DNA of 64,000 nt from Pseudomonadota bacterium. Its GTDB lineage: Bacteria > Pseudomonadota > Alphaproteobacteria > Rhizobiales > Xanthobacteraceae. Made by a program: the position numbers and the translations under genes. The DNA lies in NCBI GenBank assembly GCA_023422775.1, contig JAFAGM010000143.1, forward strand, positions 39,759 through 103,758, read 5' to 3'. Below the pieces are notes generated by a model. The model did no database searches and was not told the DNA's origin. It saw only the letters and a program-made list of their open reading frames with translations. Of the stretch, positions 8,573 to 17,041 are shown one piece after another. The first letter of the stretch is position 1. The number at the start of each line of letters is the position of its first letter.

Positions 8573-10047
8573 GTGGCTCGCAGGTCGCGTGCGAGGCGGT
8601 CGGCCGCGCGTGCAGCGAGCGCCATCACGGTTACCGTGGGATTCTTCTCCGCGCCGGTCGTGAAGCAGCTGGCATCGACCACCATGACGTTGGGAATGTC
8701 GTGAAGCCGATTGAAGCCGTCGGTCACGCCGAACTTCGGCGAGGCGTGCATGCGTGCCGCGCCGCCGTAGTGCTTGGCCGTTCCGGGGAAAAGCTGCGGG
8801 ACGATTTCCCTGATTTTACCCATGTAGCCGGCTTCCTGCATGAGTTGCATCAGATGCTCGCGCGCCTTGAACATGTTGTCCAGGGTGTTTTCATCGAACC
8901 TGATGTGAACTTCCAGGGCAGGGAGGCCAAACTCGTCCTTGTCGTCCTTCGCGGGAGCGACGCAGTACTTCTCCTCCGGCACCATCGTTCCGAAGACCTG
9001 CACGCCGAAATAAGTCGTCTTCTGTCCAAATCGGCTCTTGACCTTGCCGACCGTTCCGAACGCACCGAGCGTCCATGACGAGGCAAGCAGCGGGTCCGAC
9101 GAGGCGTGGGGCAGGCGCGTCAGATAGGCGGGCGGGGACAGCGAGGTGAGCGGCGTGTCGACGTCGACGGGCCACCACTCACGCGGGTGGTCATGAAGAT
9201 ACTTGCCGAGCAGGCCGGCGCCGTTGCCCATCCCGTTCGGGTGATCGTTGCACTCCGAACTGAACAGCAGCTTGGGCGAGTTGAGCGGCCCGCAGGCGAC
9301 CACGAACGCACTGCCGCTCACGCGGTGGTGCGCCATGGTCTGCCGGTCGCAATAGACTGCGGCCACCACCCGCTTCTTCTGTCCGTCCCATTCCAGCTTC
9401 AGTGCATGGGCTCGCGTGATCAGCTTGAAGCCCGGTTTCCCGGCAAGCCCGGCAAGCAACTTCGAATAGCTGTTGAACGAGGTGCCGCGGCGCAGCAGCA
9501 GGTTTGGCGGTCCGTCGGCAAGCGGCATCGTCGTGAAACCCTGTCCGCGCTTTGCCGCCGCCCGCTGAACCGGCTGCCAGTCCTTCGGCACCTGGTGTCG
9601 ATAGTCGCAATAGCCGGCCGGCAGGTTCGGCACATCGTCCCGATCTGCCGTGATCTCCATCGTCCTTTCGGCAATCTCGTAGAACGGGACAAGATCACTG
9701 TAGCTGACGGGCCAGCGATACTTCTCGTGGACCTGTTCGCCTGCCGTAAAGTCCTCCGCGCAGAAGCGCGGCACGGCGCCCGTCCACTGATTGGAGAGAC
9801 CGCCCAGGGCGTAATTGTATTCGAGATTGGTTTCGGGATCGCCGGTGACGACGAAGCCCTCCGCTTTGGTCATCGGCGGAAGACGTCGAAAGAGATTTCT
9901 GCCCGCCAGCCTGACGAGTATGCCGTGCTGGATATCCTCTCCGGTTTCCAGCATCGTCACCGGAAAGCCCTTGCGCACGAGTTCGTATGCCGCCATCGCA
10001 CCTGCCGGACCACTGCCGATCACAACGACGCGGCGATCATCACTCAT
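8569..10047 (-). CDS. GMC-family FAD-dependent oxidoreductase
   Basis: This 492-residue protein begins with the FAD dinucleotide motif VVVIGSGPAGAMAAYEL. It ends with the GMC C-terminal signature (MVVDASCFTTGAEKNPTVTV, then a helix of AARAADRLARDL). Members oxidise alcohols or sugars, or act as cholesterol- or choline-oxidase-like enzymes. The first gene of the minus-strand operon, it has a GAGG ribosome-binding site eight bases before ATG 10047 and overlaps the aldo/keto reductase by four bases. An oxidation/reduction pair acting on one pathway intermediate is plausible but not shown. Confidence 0.9.
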   Translation of the reverse strand: MSDDRRVVVIGSGPAGAMAAYELVRKGFPVTMLETGEDIQHGILVRLAGRNLFRRLPPMTKAEGFVVTGDPETNLEYNYALGGLSNQWTGAVPRFCAEDFTAGEQVHEKYRWPVSYSDLVPFYEIAERTMEITADRDDVPNLPAGYCDYRHQVPKDWQPVQRAAAKRGQGFTTMPLADGPPNLLLRRGTSFNSYSKLLAGLAGKPGFKLITRAHALKLEWDGQKKRVVAAVYCDRQTMAHHRVSGSAFVVACGPLNSPKLLFSSECNDHPNGMGNGAGLLGKYLHDHPREWWPVDVDTPLTSLSPPAYLTRLPHASSDPLLASSWTLGAFGTVGKVKSRFGQKTTYFGVQVFGTMVPEEKYCVAPAKDDKDEFGLPALEVHIRFDENTLDNMFKAREHLMQLMQEAGYMGKIREIVPQLFPGTAKHYGGAARMHASPKFGVTDGFNRLHDIPNVMVVDASCFTTGAEKNPTVTVMALAARAADRLARDLRAT

Positions 10048-10877
10048 TCCGATACCTCGAAGCCCTGTCCCGCGTGTCTAACCTGTTTCGATCGAGGTCG
10101 CCACGGTATGCGCTGAACCAGCGCTGCGCTCCCATGATCCAGGTTAATGCGCGCAGCGTGGCCGTGAACCGCGCAGGAGCGGGATGCGTATCGATGTGTC
10201 GGCGCTGATGCGGAGCGCGGAGCTGACGAATCGGCCCCGGTGCGGTCGCTGAGAATGAACTTTCGCGTGATTGGCAGACTTGCGATCAGCCGATCGTGAA
10301 CGTCCGGCCGCTGTGGTCCGGCCAAATTGTCCTGTTCTTCCATCTTCTTGATGGGTCGTACGGCGTTGCGGCCGCGGCAATTAAGCATGTGACGGGAAAT
10401 CACGTTGCCTTAATAAAAGGTATATAGTAGATCGCTAATTCTTAACAGATCGTAATCCTTAACCAAACGCTAATTCTTAACAAACCGTATGTATCAAGTC
10501 GCCAATTGAAGGCGTACGAGTATGCGGAGAGTTATCGCCGACTTTTCGATGAAGTGTGTTTCCCTGGTTCAGGCTCCGGCCATGCTTATTGCAAATCAAC
10601 TTCACCGATCCGGTTCTTTATCCGGCTTCGAATTGCTTTCCGGAATGCGCGGGAGCCGCTTCAGTTGCGTTTCTGCGATGTTCGCGGAGTCCGTGTCCAC
10701 CAGCATAGTGAACGAGCTCTTGCCGTCGGCATCGATGCGACGTCGCACCGATGCGGTCCGTCGGCATCTGCGGTCAATTCGCGCATGCGGTTGCAAGCGG
10801 ACGATCGGAGAGGCTGGCAGCGCGGCGGAGTTTCGGGGTGACGTAAGAGCTGTGCTGTAGCAGAGAGGACGTCGCGT
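10048..10877. other. 830-base intergenic region between divergent operons, AT-rich centre
   Basis: No convincing gene was seen; the short ORFs here lack ribosome-binding sites, recognisable motifs and the expected codon bias. The segment around 10395-10500 is far more AT-rich than its surroundings and contains an exact 15-base direct repeat. It separates the GMC-led operon (minus) from the polysaccharide genes (plus), so it probably holds promoters for both. AT-rich TA-step islands like this are known targets of Ros/MucR-type regulators of exopolysaccharide genes in rhizobia; that link is inference. Confidence 0.6.
10433..10482 (+). repeat. Two exact 15-base direct repeats, 35-base period
   Basis: CGCTAATTCTTAACA occurs at 10433-10447 and again at 10468-10482, with a related CCTTAACC between them. 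The 35-base centre spacing is a little over three helical turns, as expected for two bound regulator molecules on nearly the same face. It lies in the AT-rich island upstream of the polysaccharide genes. Confidence 0.7.
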
Positions 10878-12344
10878 ATGTCGATCTGGCCGAGAGAGAA
10901 GACCGCCGTTGCGGAAGCCATTTCGCTTGCGCCCGCATCCTGGCGGATTCCGTTCTGGAGCGTCGAGCCCCTTGTATGTGCAATTGATTGCTTCATCATC
11001 GTCGGATCCAGTCTTCTCAGCGGGATAGCATATCACCGATGGATGATCGGCGGCGGCGGTGATCTCGAAACGTCGCTCGCTGTCGGGCTATTGGTGGCCG
11101 TGAATTTCACCACCATCCTGGTATCCCGCGGCAGCTACAAGCCGCTCAATCTGATTTCGCTTCAGGGGCGCATCAAGGAGACGACGGCGATCTGGCTCAT
11201 CGTCCTTTCGCTTCTCTTTGCGGTCGTGTTCTCGCTCAAGGTCGGTGCCAATCTTTCACGCGGCGCCACGGCTGCCTTCATGGTCGTCGGACTGGCGTTG
11301 CTGATCGCCTGGCGAGCAGCGTTGAGCTCCTATCTGGCAAAAGCCCTCGCGCGCGGAAGTTTTGCCGAACGTCGGGTGGTTCTGATCGGAGAGCCTGATG
11401 AAATCGACACTTCGGAGGGCCTCCACCGACTGCGCAGGTGCGGCTATCGGCCGATCGAGAGCTTTCCCGTTCTGGAGACCGATTTTGAAGCCGACAAGGA
11501 GATGTCGCCTCGGCTGCGCAGCGTTCTGGATCAAGTCATCCGGACGGCACAGTCCGGCAGGGTGGAGGAAATCCTGCTGGCGATACGCTGGGACCAGCGC
11601 CGTCTGGTCGACGCGATCGTTACCGCGCTGCGGATAGTCCCGATACCGATCCGCCTGGCGCCCGATCGCACGATTGCAGGACTGATCCACAAGCCCAGAA
11701 CGGAGATCGGATCGACATGGGTCGTCGATCTGCACCGCGGTCCGCTGACCTGGAGCGAATGCGCCGTCAAGCGGGCGTTCGATATTGTGTTTTCGAGTCT
11801 GGCACTGATCATGCTGGCGCCGACGATGCTGATCGCTGCGCTTCTGATCAAGCTCGACTCGCGCGGGCCGGTTTTTTTCTCGCAGGTTCGCAACGGCTTC
11901 AACAGCAAGGAATTCCGGATCTTCAAGTTCCGAACGATGACCGTCATGGAGCAGGGGGCAGAGGTAAGACAGGCGGTCCGCAATGACAAGCGGGTCACAT
12001 CGGTCGGTCGCTGGCTGCGCCGGTCGAGCATCGATGAGCTGCCGCAATTCCTCAATGTCTTGCGCGGGGAGATGTCGCTGGTCGGCCCGCGGCCGCATGC
12101 GACGACCCACAACAATGAATACGAAAAGGTGATCTGGAAGTATGCTTTCCGCCATCATGTCAAACCCGGCATCACCGGCTGGGCCCAGATCCACGGATTG
12201 CGCGGCGAGACGGCCACGGTCGACCTGATGGAGAGGCGCGTCGAACTCGATCTCTGGTACATCAATAACTGGAGCCTGTGGCTCGACATCAAGATACTCG
12301 CGAGGACCTTCGCCGCCGTGATCGGACAGAAGGAGGCCTATTGA
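10878..12344 (+). CDS. Undecaprenyl-phosphate sugar phosphotransferase (WcaJ/ExoY family), copy 1
   Basis: It initiates repeat-unit assembly by moving a hexose-1-phosphate from a UDP-sugar to undecaprenyl phosphate in the inner membrane. Four hydrophobic segments lie in the first 150 residues, then a Rossmann-like central region. A fifth hydrophobic segment opens the catalytic domain (about 295-488), with FKFRTMTVM, SSIDELPQFLNVLRGEMSLVGPRP and PGITGWAQ. The 488-residue length fits the long WcaJ form rather than the short ExoY form. Start ATG 10878 follows AGAGGAC. A close paralogue lies at 14253-15713, and the leader just upstream of the start resembles that of the paralogue. Confidence 0.93.
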   Translation: MSIWPREKTAVAEAISLAPASWRIPFWSVEPLVCAIDCFIIVGSSLLSGIAYHRWMIGGGGDLETSLAVGLLVAVNFTTILVSRGSYKPLNLISLQGRIKETTAIWLIVLSLLFAVVFSLKVGANLSRGATAAFMVVGLALLIAWRAALSSYLAKALARGSFAERRVVLIGEPDEIDTSEGLHRLRRCGYRPIESFPVLETDFEADKEMSPRLRSVLDQVIRTAQSGRVEEILLAIRWDQRRLVDAIVTALRIVPIPIRLAPDRTIAGLIHKPRTEIGSTWVVDLHRGPLTWSECAVKRAFDIVFSSLALIMLAPTMLIAALLIKLDSRGPVFFSQVRNGFNSKEFRIFKFRTMTVMEQGAEVRQAVRNDKRVTSVGRWLRRSSIDELPQFLNVLRGEMSLVGPRPHATTHNNEYEKVIWKYAFRHHVKPGITGWAQIHGLRGETATVDLMERRVELDLWYINNWSLWLDIKILARTFAAVIGQKEAY

Positions 12345-12570
12345 TCTTCCAGCGCGCGAGCTTCTCTGTGCACAGCCGCCTGTGGCTGCCTGCCAGCGAC
12401 GTCGCGAGTGCACGAATCCCGTTCACCATGAAGATGATATCGCCTTGACTGTCCCGGGAGACTTTGCTCCTTAGCTATTCAATTGTGCTCCCAGGCTTGA
12501 GTTACGGTCAGCTTGCGGGGCGACTGCGCAAACCAGGGGCCGGAGTTTGCGGGCGGGCCTGATTGCGGGA

Positions 12571-13581
12571 ATGGCCTCGAACAGCAAAGTATTTTGGATG
12601 CATCTCGAAAAGCGTATTCTGGTCACCGGCGGGGCCGGCTTTCTCGGCTCCCATCTCTGCGCGCGTCTGATCGCCGAGGGCGCACAGGTCCTTTGTGTCG
12701 ACAACTTCTTTACCGGCGCGCGCCGGAATGTGGAGACGCTGCTCGACCACAAGCATTTCGAGTTGATCCGCCACGACGTCACCTTTCCGCTCTTCGTCGA
12801 GGTCGACGAGATCTACAATCTCGCCTGTCCAGCTTCGCCGGTGCATTACCAGCACGACCCGGTGCAGACGATCAAGACGAGCGTGCACGGCGCGATCAAC
12901 ATGCTGGGCCTTGCCAAGCGCGTGAACGCCAAGATCCTGCAGGCTTCGACCTCGGAGGTCTATGGCGATCCGAGCGTACATCCTCAAACCGAAGACTACT
13001 GGGGCAACGTCAATCCGATCGGCCTGCGGTCCTGCTATGACGAGGGCAAGCGCTGCGCGGAGAGCCTGTTCTTCGCTTATCGGCACCAGCGCAACCTGGG
13101 TATCAAGGTCGCCCGGATTTTCAATACCTATGGGCCGCGGATGCATCCCAACGACGGGCGCGTGGTTTCGAATTTCATCGTGCAGGCGCTGCTTGGCCGC
13201 GACATCACGATCTACGGTGAAGGCTCGCAAACCCGCTCGTTCTGCTACGTGGACGACCTCGTCGATGGGCTCATCAGGCTCATGGGCACGTCGCACGACG
13301 TTGCCGGCCCCATCAATATCGGAAACCCCGACGAGTTCTCGATTCTCGAACTGGCATCGACCGTGATCAGCCTGACCGGCTCATCCTCGAAGATCATCCA
13401 CAAGCCGCTTCCGCAGGACGATCCGCGCCAGCGGCGCCCGGACATTTCCAGGGCCAGCAAGGAGCTTTCCTGGGCTCCGCGGACGAAGCTCAAGGATGGT
13501 CTTGTCCAGACCATCGCCTATTTCGATGAGTTGCTGTCTGATCAGGGCCTGCGCGCGTCCCTGAGTGCCGAACAGGCCTAG
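12571..13581 (+). CDS. UDP-glucuronate decarboxylase (UDP-xylose synthase)
   Basis: This extended SDR converts UDP-glucuronate to UDP-xylose. RILVTGGAGFLGSHL binds NAD, STSEVYGDP supplies the Thr/Ser site, and YDEGKR holds the catalytic Tyr and Lys. ACPASPVHYQ and RIFNTYGPRMHPNDGRVVSNF are characteristic of the UXS subfamily. ATG 12571 was chosen, but ATG 12598 (MHLEKRI) is equally possible because neither has a clear ribosome-binding site. Placement between two initiating transferases suggests a xylose-containing extracellular polysaccharide. Confidence 0.92.
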   Translation: MASNSKVFWMHLEKRILVTGGAGFLGSHLCARLIAEGAQVLCVDNFFTGARRNVETLLDHKHFELIRHDVTFPLFVEVDEIYNLACPASPVHYQHDPVQTIKTSVHGAINMLGLAKRVNAKILQASTSEVYGDPSVHPQTEDYWGNVNPIGLRSCYDEGKRCAESLFFAYRHQRNLGIKVARIFNTYGPRMHPNDGRVVSNFIVQALLGRDITIYGEGSQTRSFCYVDDLVDGLIRLMGTSHDVAGPINIGNPDEFSILELASTVISLTGSSSKIIHKPLPQDDPRQRRPDISRASKELSWAPRTKLKDGLVQTIAYFDELLSDQGLRASLSAEQA

Positions 13582-14252
13582 CAGCCTCGAATTGGGGCAT
13601 CGATAGGCCCAGCAGTCCGTCAACATCCCGCCTGGGAGCGCCGCCGGTTGCTCCGCAGCACCATGCCGTCGAAACCTCCCGCAGGGACGCCGGATGTCGC
13701 CGCGTGTCCGCGCGATCGGGCAGGCCAGACCGCTCAGCGATTTCGCAGATGGAGTCTGCCGATAGGCCGATGTCGCTCACCTCCATCAGGAGGCGGTTTT
13801 ATAATACCGTTGTCATCTTTAAACTGAGGACGGCAGTGGGAGCGCCGCGTGCGATGTTGCGTCGCCCCAAAAAAGGGGTATAAAAATACTTAACTTGAAG
13901 TAAAAGAATAAAAGATGCCAAACAAAGGTATAAAACACGACCGATTCTTAAAGATTAATTGAGTGTCACGTAACGGGTTTTTTCGAACGTCATGGTCATG
14001 CTCAGTTCAAGTCGCGTGAGCCGGTCCGGTCCAGATCGATATTGCATCAAGAGCGAACCAGTTCGCTCCCGGCTCAACTTCGGCATTCACACGCAACACA
14101 GAACAGGGTTCGTCTTCTTCGGTCGAGGCTACGTACGCCCGATCGGGAGGTCACGATCATGCCTTCACCCGAAAGGACTAATCCGGTTGCACGATCAGGG
14201 CAGGGGCCTGGCGGCGTAAGTCGTCGGGCCGAGTGTAGCGTAGAGGAGCGTT
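13582..14252. other. 671-base intergenic region with AT-rich promoter-like island
   Basis: No gene is supported. At 13865-13878 CCCC-AAAAAA-GGGG forms a small hairpin. Immediately after it GGTATAAAA occurs at 13877-13885 and again at 13927-13935, followed by CGATTCTTAAAGATTAATT. The AT-rich block ends near 13980. It resembles the island at 10395-10500 (shared GGTATA and TTCTTAA elements) and lies upstream of the second sugar transferase, so co-regulation is possible. Confidence 0.5.
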
Positions 14253-15713
14253 ATGCCGAACTCGTCAAGAGACAAGACGGCCGTAGTGGACGGAATCTCC
14301 CTGACGTCCGCGTCGTGGCGAATTCCCTTTCGCAGCGTTGAACCTTTAGTTTGGGCTCTTGATTGCGTCATTATTTTGGCGGCAAGTCTGGTCAGCGGAT
14401 TCGCGTACCAGCGATGGGCACATGGCTTCGGCGAGAATTTCGAGACGTCGCTCGCAGTCGGTCTGCTGGTTGCCGTGAACTTCACGACCGTTTTGGCTGC
14501 CCGCGGCAGCTACAAGCCGCTCGGACTGATCGCGCTTCAAAGCCGCATCAAGGAAGCGGTTACGATCTGGTTCATCGTCTTTTCGCTCCTGCTTGCCGTG
14601 GTGTTCCTGCTCAAGGTCGGTGCGACGCTTTCGCGAGGTGCGATCGGCACCTTCCTCGTCGTCGGCTTGATGCTGCTGGTTTCCTGGCGCGTGCTGTTGA
14701 GTTCGTATCTGACCAAGGCCTTTGCCCACGGCAGCTTTGCCGAGCGGCGTGTTCTCGTCATCGGAGGGGCCGACGAGATCGACTTCTCTGCAGGACTTTA
14801 TCGATTGCGCCGGTGCGGTTACAGGCCGGTCGAAAGCTTTCCGCTTCTCGAATCCGATTTTGAGAGCGGCATGTCGGAACGGCTTCGTGACATGTTGCAG
14901 GAAGCCATCCGCACGGCCCAGTCGGGCAGGGTGGAAGAGATACTGCTGGCGATACCGTGGGACCAGCGCCGCCTGATCGACTCCATCGTTGCCGTCTTGC
15001 GCGTCGTTCCGATCCCGATCCGTCTGGCGCCCGACCGCAGCATCGAGGGGCTCCTTCACAAGCCGAGAAAAGAGATCGGCTCGACATGGGTTGTCGACCT
15101 GCATCGCGGTCCGCTGACCTTGAGCGAATGCGCGATCAAGCGGACGTTCGATATCGTGCTTTCCAGCCTGGCGTTGGTCACGTTGGCGCCGACCATGTTG
15201 ATGGCCGCCATTCTGATCAAGCTTGACTCGCGGGGACCCGTATTCTTTTCGCAACTCCGCAATGGCTTCAACAACAAGGAATTCTGGATCCTCAAGTTCC
15301 GAACCATGACGGTCATGGAGCAGGGGGCGGAGGTCAAGCAGGCCACGCGCAATGACAAGCGGATCACGCGGCTGGGCCACTGGCTCCGCCGGTCCAGCAT
15401 CGATGAGATTCCACAGTTCTTGAACGTGTTGCGTGGGGAAATGTCGCTGGTCGGCCCTCGCCCCCACGCCATGATCCACGACGACGAATACAGGAAGCTG
15501 ATCTCCAAATATGCATTCCGTCTTCACCTGAAGCCCGGCATCACCGGCTGGGCGCAGGTCAATGGGCTTCGAGGCGAAACAGCCACGGTTGATCTGATGG
15601 AGAAGCGTGTCGATCTCGACCTGTGGTACATCAATAACTGGAGCCTGTGGCTCGACATCAAGATCCTGCTGAAGACGTTCGCTGCCGTGATCGGACAGAA
15701 GGAAGCATATTAA
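14253..15713 (+). CDS. Undecaprenyl-phosphate sugar phosphotransferase (WcaJ/ExoY family), copy 2
   Basis: This 486-residue paralogue of the gene at 10878 aligns end to end with it: KTAVVDGISLTSASWRIPF at the N-terminus, the same four hydrophobic segments, SSIDEIPQFLNVLRGEMSLVGPRP, PGITGWAQVNGLRGETATVD and an identical C-terminal AAVIGQKEAY. Differences concentrate in the central cytoplasmic part. ATG 14253 follows GAGGAGCG, and the preceding bases match the leader of copy 1, so the duplication included the translation start region. The two copies may differ in sugar specificity or be partly redundant. Confidence 0.93.
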   Translation: MPNSSRDKTAVVDGISLTSASWRIPFRSVEPLVWALDCVIILAASLVSGFAYQRWAHGFGENFETSLAVGLLVAVNFTTVLAARGSYKPLGLIALQSRIKEAVTIWFIVFSLLLAVVFLLKVGATLSRGAIGTFLVVGLMLLVSWRVLLSSYLTKAFAHGSFAERRVLVIGGADEIDFSAGLYRLRRCGYRPVESFPLLESDFESGMSERLRDMLQEAIRTAQSGRVEEILLAIPWDQRRLIDSIVAVLRVVPIPIRLAPDRSIEGLLHKPRKEIGSTWVVDLHRGPLTLSECAIKRTFDIVLSSLALVTLAPTMLMAAILIKLDSRGPVFFSQLRNGFNNKEFWILKFRTMTVMEQGAEVKQATRNDKRITRLGHWLRRSSIDEIPQFLNVLRGEMSLVGPRPHAMIHDDEYRKLISKYAFRLHLKPGITGWAQVNGLRGETATVDLMEKRVDLDLWYINNWSLWLDIKILLKTFAAVIGQKEAY

Positions 15714-15992
15714 TCATCCTCGTTAATCATCACCCGTTAACTTCGTTTGCGTTGAAATGACTGGATCGCTTCCGCGCATTGACGTGGCCGAAGCGCCGAT
15801 ATTAAGTTCGCTAGCGTTTAAAAAATCTGGTTTGCGGGTGGTGAAGCCAGCATCCCGATTCGCTGCTTCCGTCCATTTGTTTGCCGACGGGCTTGGACTC
15901 ATGTCGGGAGGCATGAGGGGCCCGTGCACAATTCGAGCTTTAATCCCATGATGCCTTGGCACGGATCGCCCGCGCCGCTTTCAGAGGTTCCG

Positions 15993-16994
15993 ATGACGGT
16001 ACGGTCGGCACGAATCGCTGTATTGATTCCTTGCTATAATGAAGAGCTTACAATCGGGCAAACCGTTGCCGGGTTTCGCAAGGCGCTGCCTGCGGCCTCT
16101 ATCTACGTTTACGACAATAATTCGAAAGATCGCACCGTGGAGCAAGCCGCCAGAGCGGGGGCGATCATTCGCAGCGAGACTCTTCAGGGCAAAGGGCATG
16201 TCGTCCGACGCATGTTCTCGGACATTGATGCCGATGTCTATGTGATGGCCGATGGCGATGCCACGTATGATCCAACCGCCGCAGGTGCGATGATCGAGCG
16301 CTTGATGTCGCAAGACCTCGACATGGTGGTGGGCCGGCGTGTGCACAAGGAGGCTGAGGCTTATCGAGCAGGGCATGTGCTCGGCAACAAGGTACTGACG
16401 AGTTTTCTCGCCAGTCTTTTCGGACGAAGATTTACGGACATCCTGTCCGGCTACCGGGCATTTTCACGTCGCTACGTGAAGTCGTTTCCGGCGCTGTCCA
16501 CCGGCTTTGAGACCGAGACGGAACTCTCCGTGCACGCGCTGACGCTGAATCTTCCTATCGCCGAAATGGACACCGACTATTTCACGAGACCGGAAGGCTC
16601 GGTAAGCAAGCTCGCCACTTATCGCGATGGCTTTCGTATCCTGAGCGTCATGCTGACACTTTTGAAGAACGAGCGGCCGACGTTCTTTTTCGGGGTCATA
16701 GCGCTGCTGCTTGCCTTGACTTCCGTCGGGCTGGCGGTGCCGCTGGTCGCAACCTACTTTGAAACCGGCCTGGTTCCGCGCTTTCCGACCGCAATCCTGT
16801 CTGCGTCGATCATGCTATTGGCTTTTCTCAGCATGGTTTGCGGTCTGATCCTCGATACCGTCACGCGCGGTCGGCGTGAGATAAGGCGTCTCGCATATCT
16901 GCAAATCGCCGGGCCCGCATCCTTTTCGTCCCACGAGATCGGACCTCTCATCTCGGCGCGCCACGTTGAGCTAGGGCAGTTGATGAATCGCTGA
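15993..16994 (+). CDS. Family 2 glycosyltransferase with C-terminal membrane segments
   Basis: The GT-A nucleotide-binding start is IAVLIPCYNEELTIG, the acceptor/metal motif is MADGDATYD, and GYRAFSRRYVKSF is typical of dolichyl-phosphate-mannose-synthase-like GT2 enzymes. Two hydrophobic segments at the C-terminus (FFFGVIALLLALTSVG and a second about 20 residues later) would anchor it to the inner membrane. ATG 15993 has AGAGG seven bases upstream and was preferred; the frame extends back to GTG 15924. It may supply a polyprenyl-linked sugar to the GT-C protein encoded next. Confidence 0.88.
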   Translation: MTVRSARIAVLIPCYNEELTIGQTVAGFRKALPAASIYVYDNNSKDRTVEQAARAGAIIRSETLQGKGHVVRRMFSDIDADVYVMADGDATYDPTAAGAMIERLMSQDLDMVVGRRVHKEAEAYRAGHVLGNKVLTSFLASLFGRRFTDILSGYRAFSRRYVKSFPALSTGFETETELSVHALTLNLPIAEMDTDYFTRPEGSVSKLATYRDGFRILSVMLTLLKNERPTFFFGVIALLLALTSVGLAVPLVATYFETGLVPRFPTAILSASIMLLAFLSMVCGLILDTVTRGRREIRRLAYLQIAGPASFSSHEIGPLISARHVELGQLMNR

Positions 16995-17041
16995 TCGACG
17001 CACAGGCGAGCGTGCGTCATGTCTAGCAAGATATAAGGTTG

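Noticed and set aside
10522..10860. 112-residue plus-strand frame upstream of the first sugar transferase
   Set aside because: It has no ribosome-binding site, no recognisable motif and unlikely codon use, and it lies in the regulatory gap.
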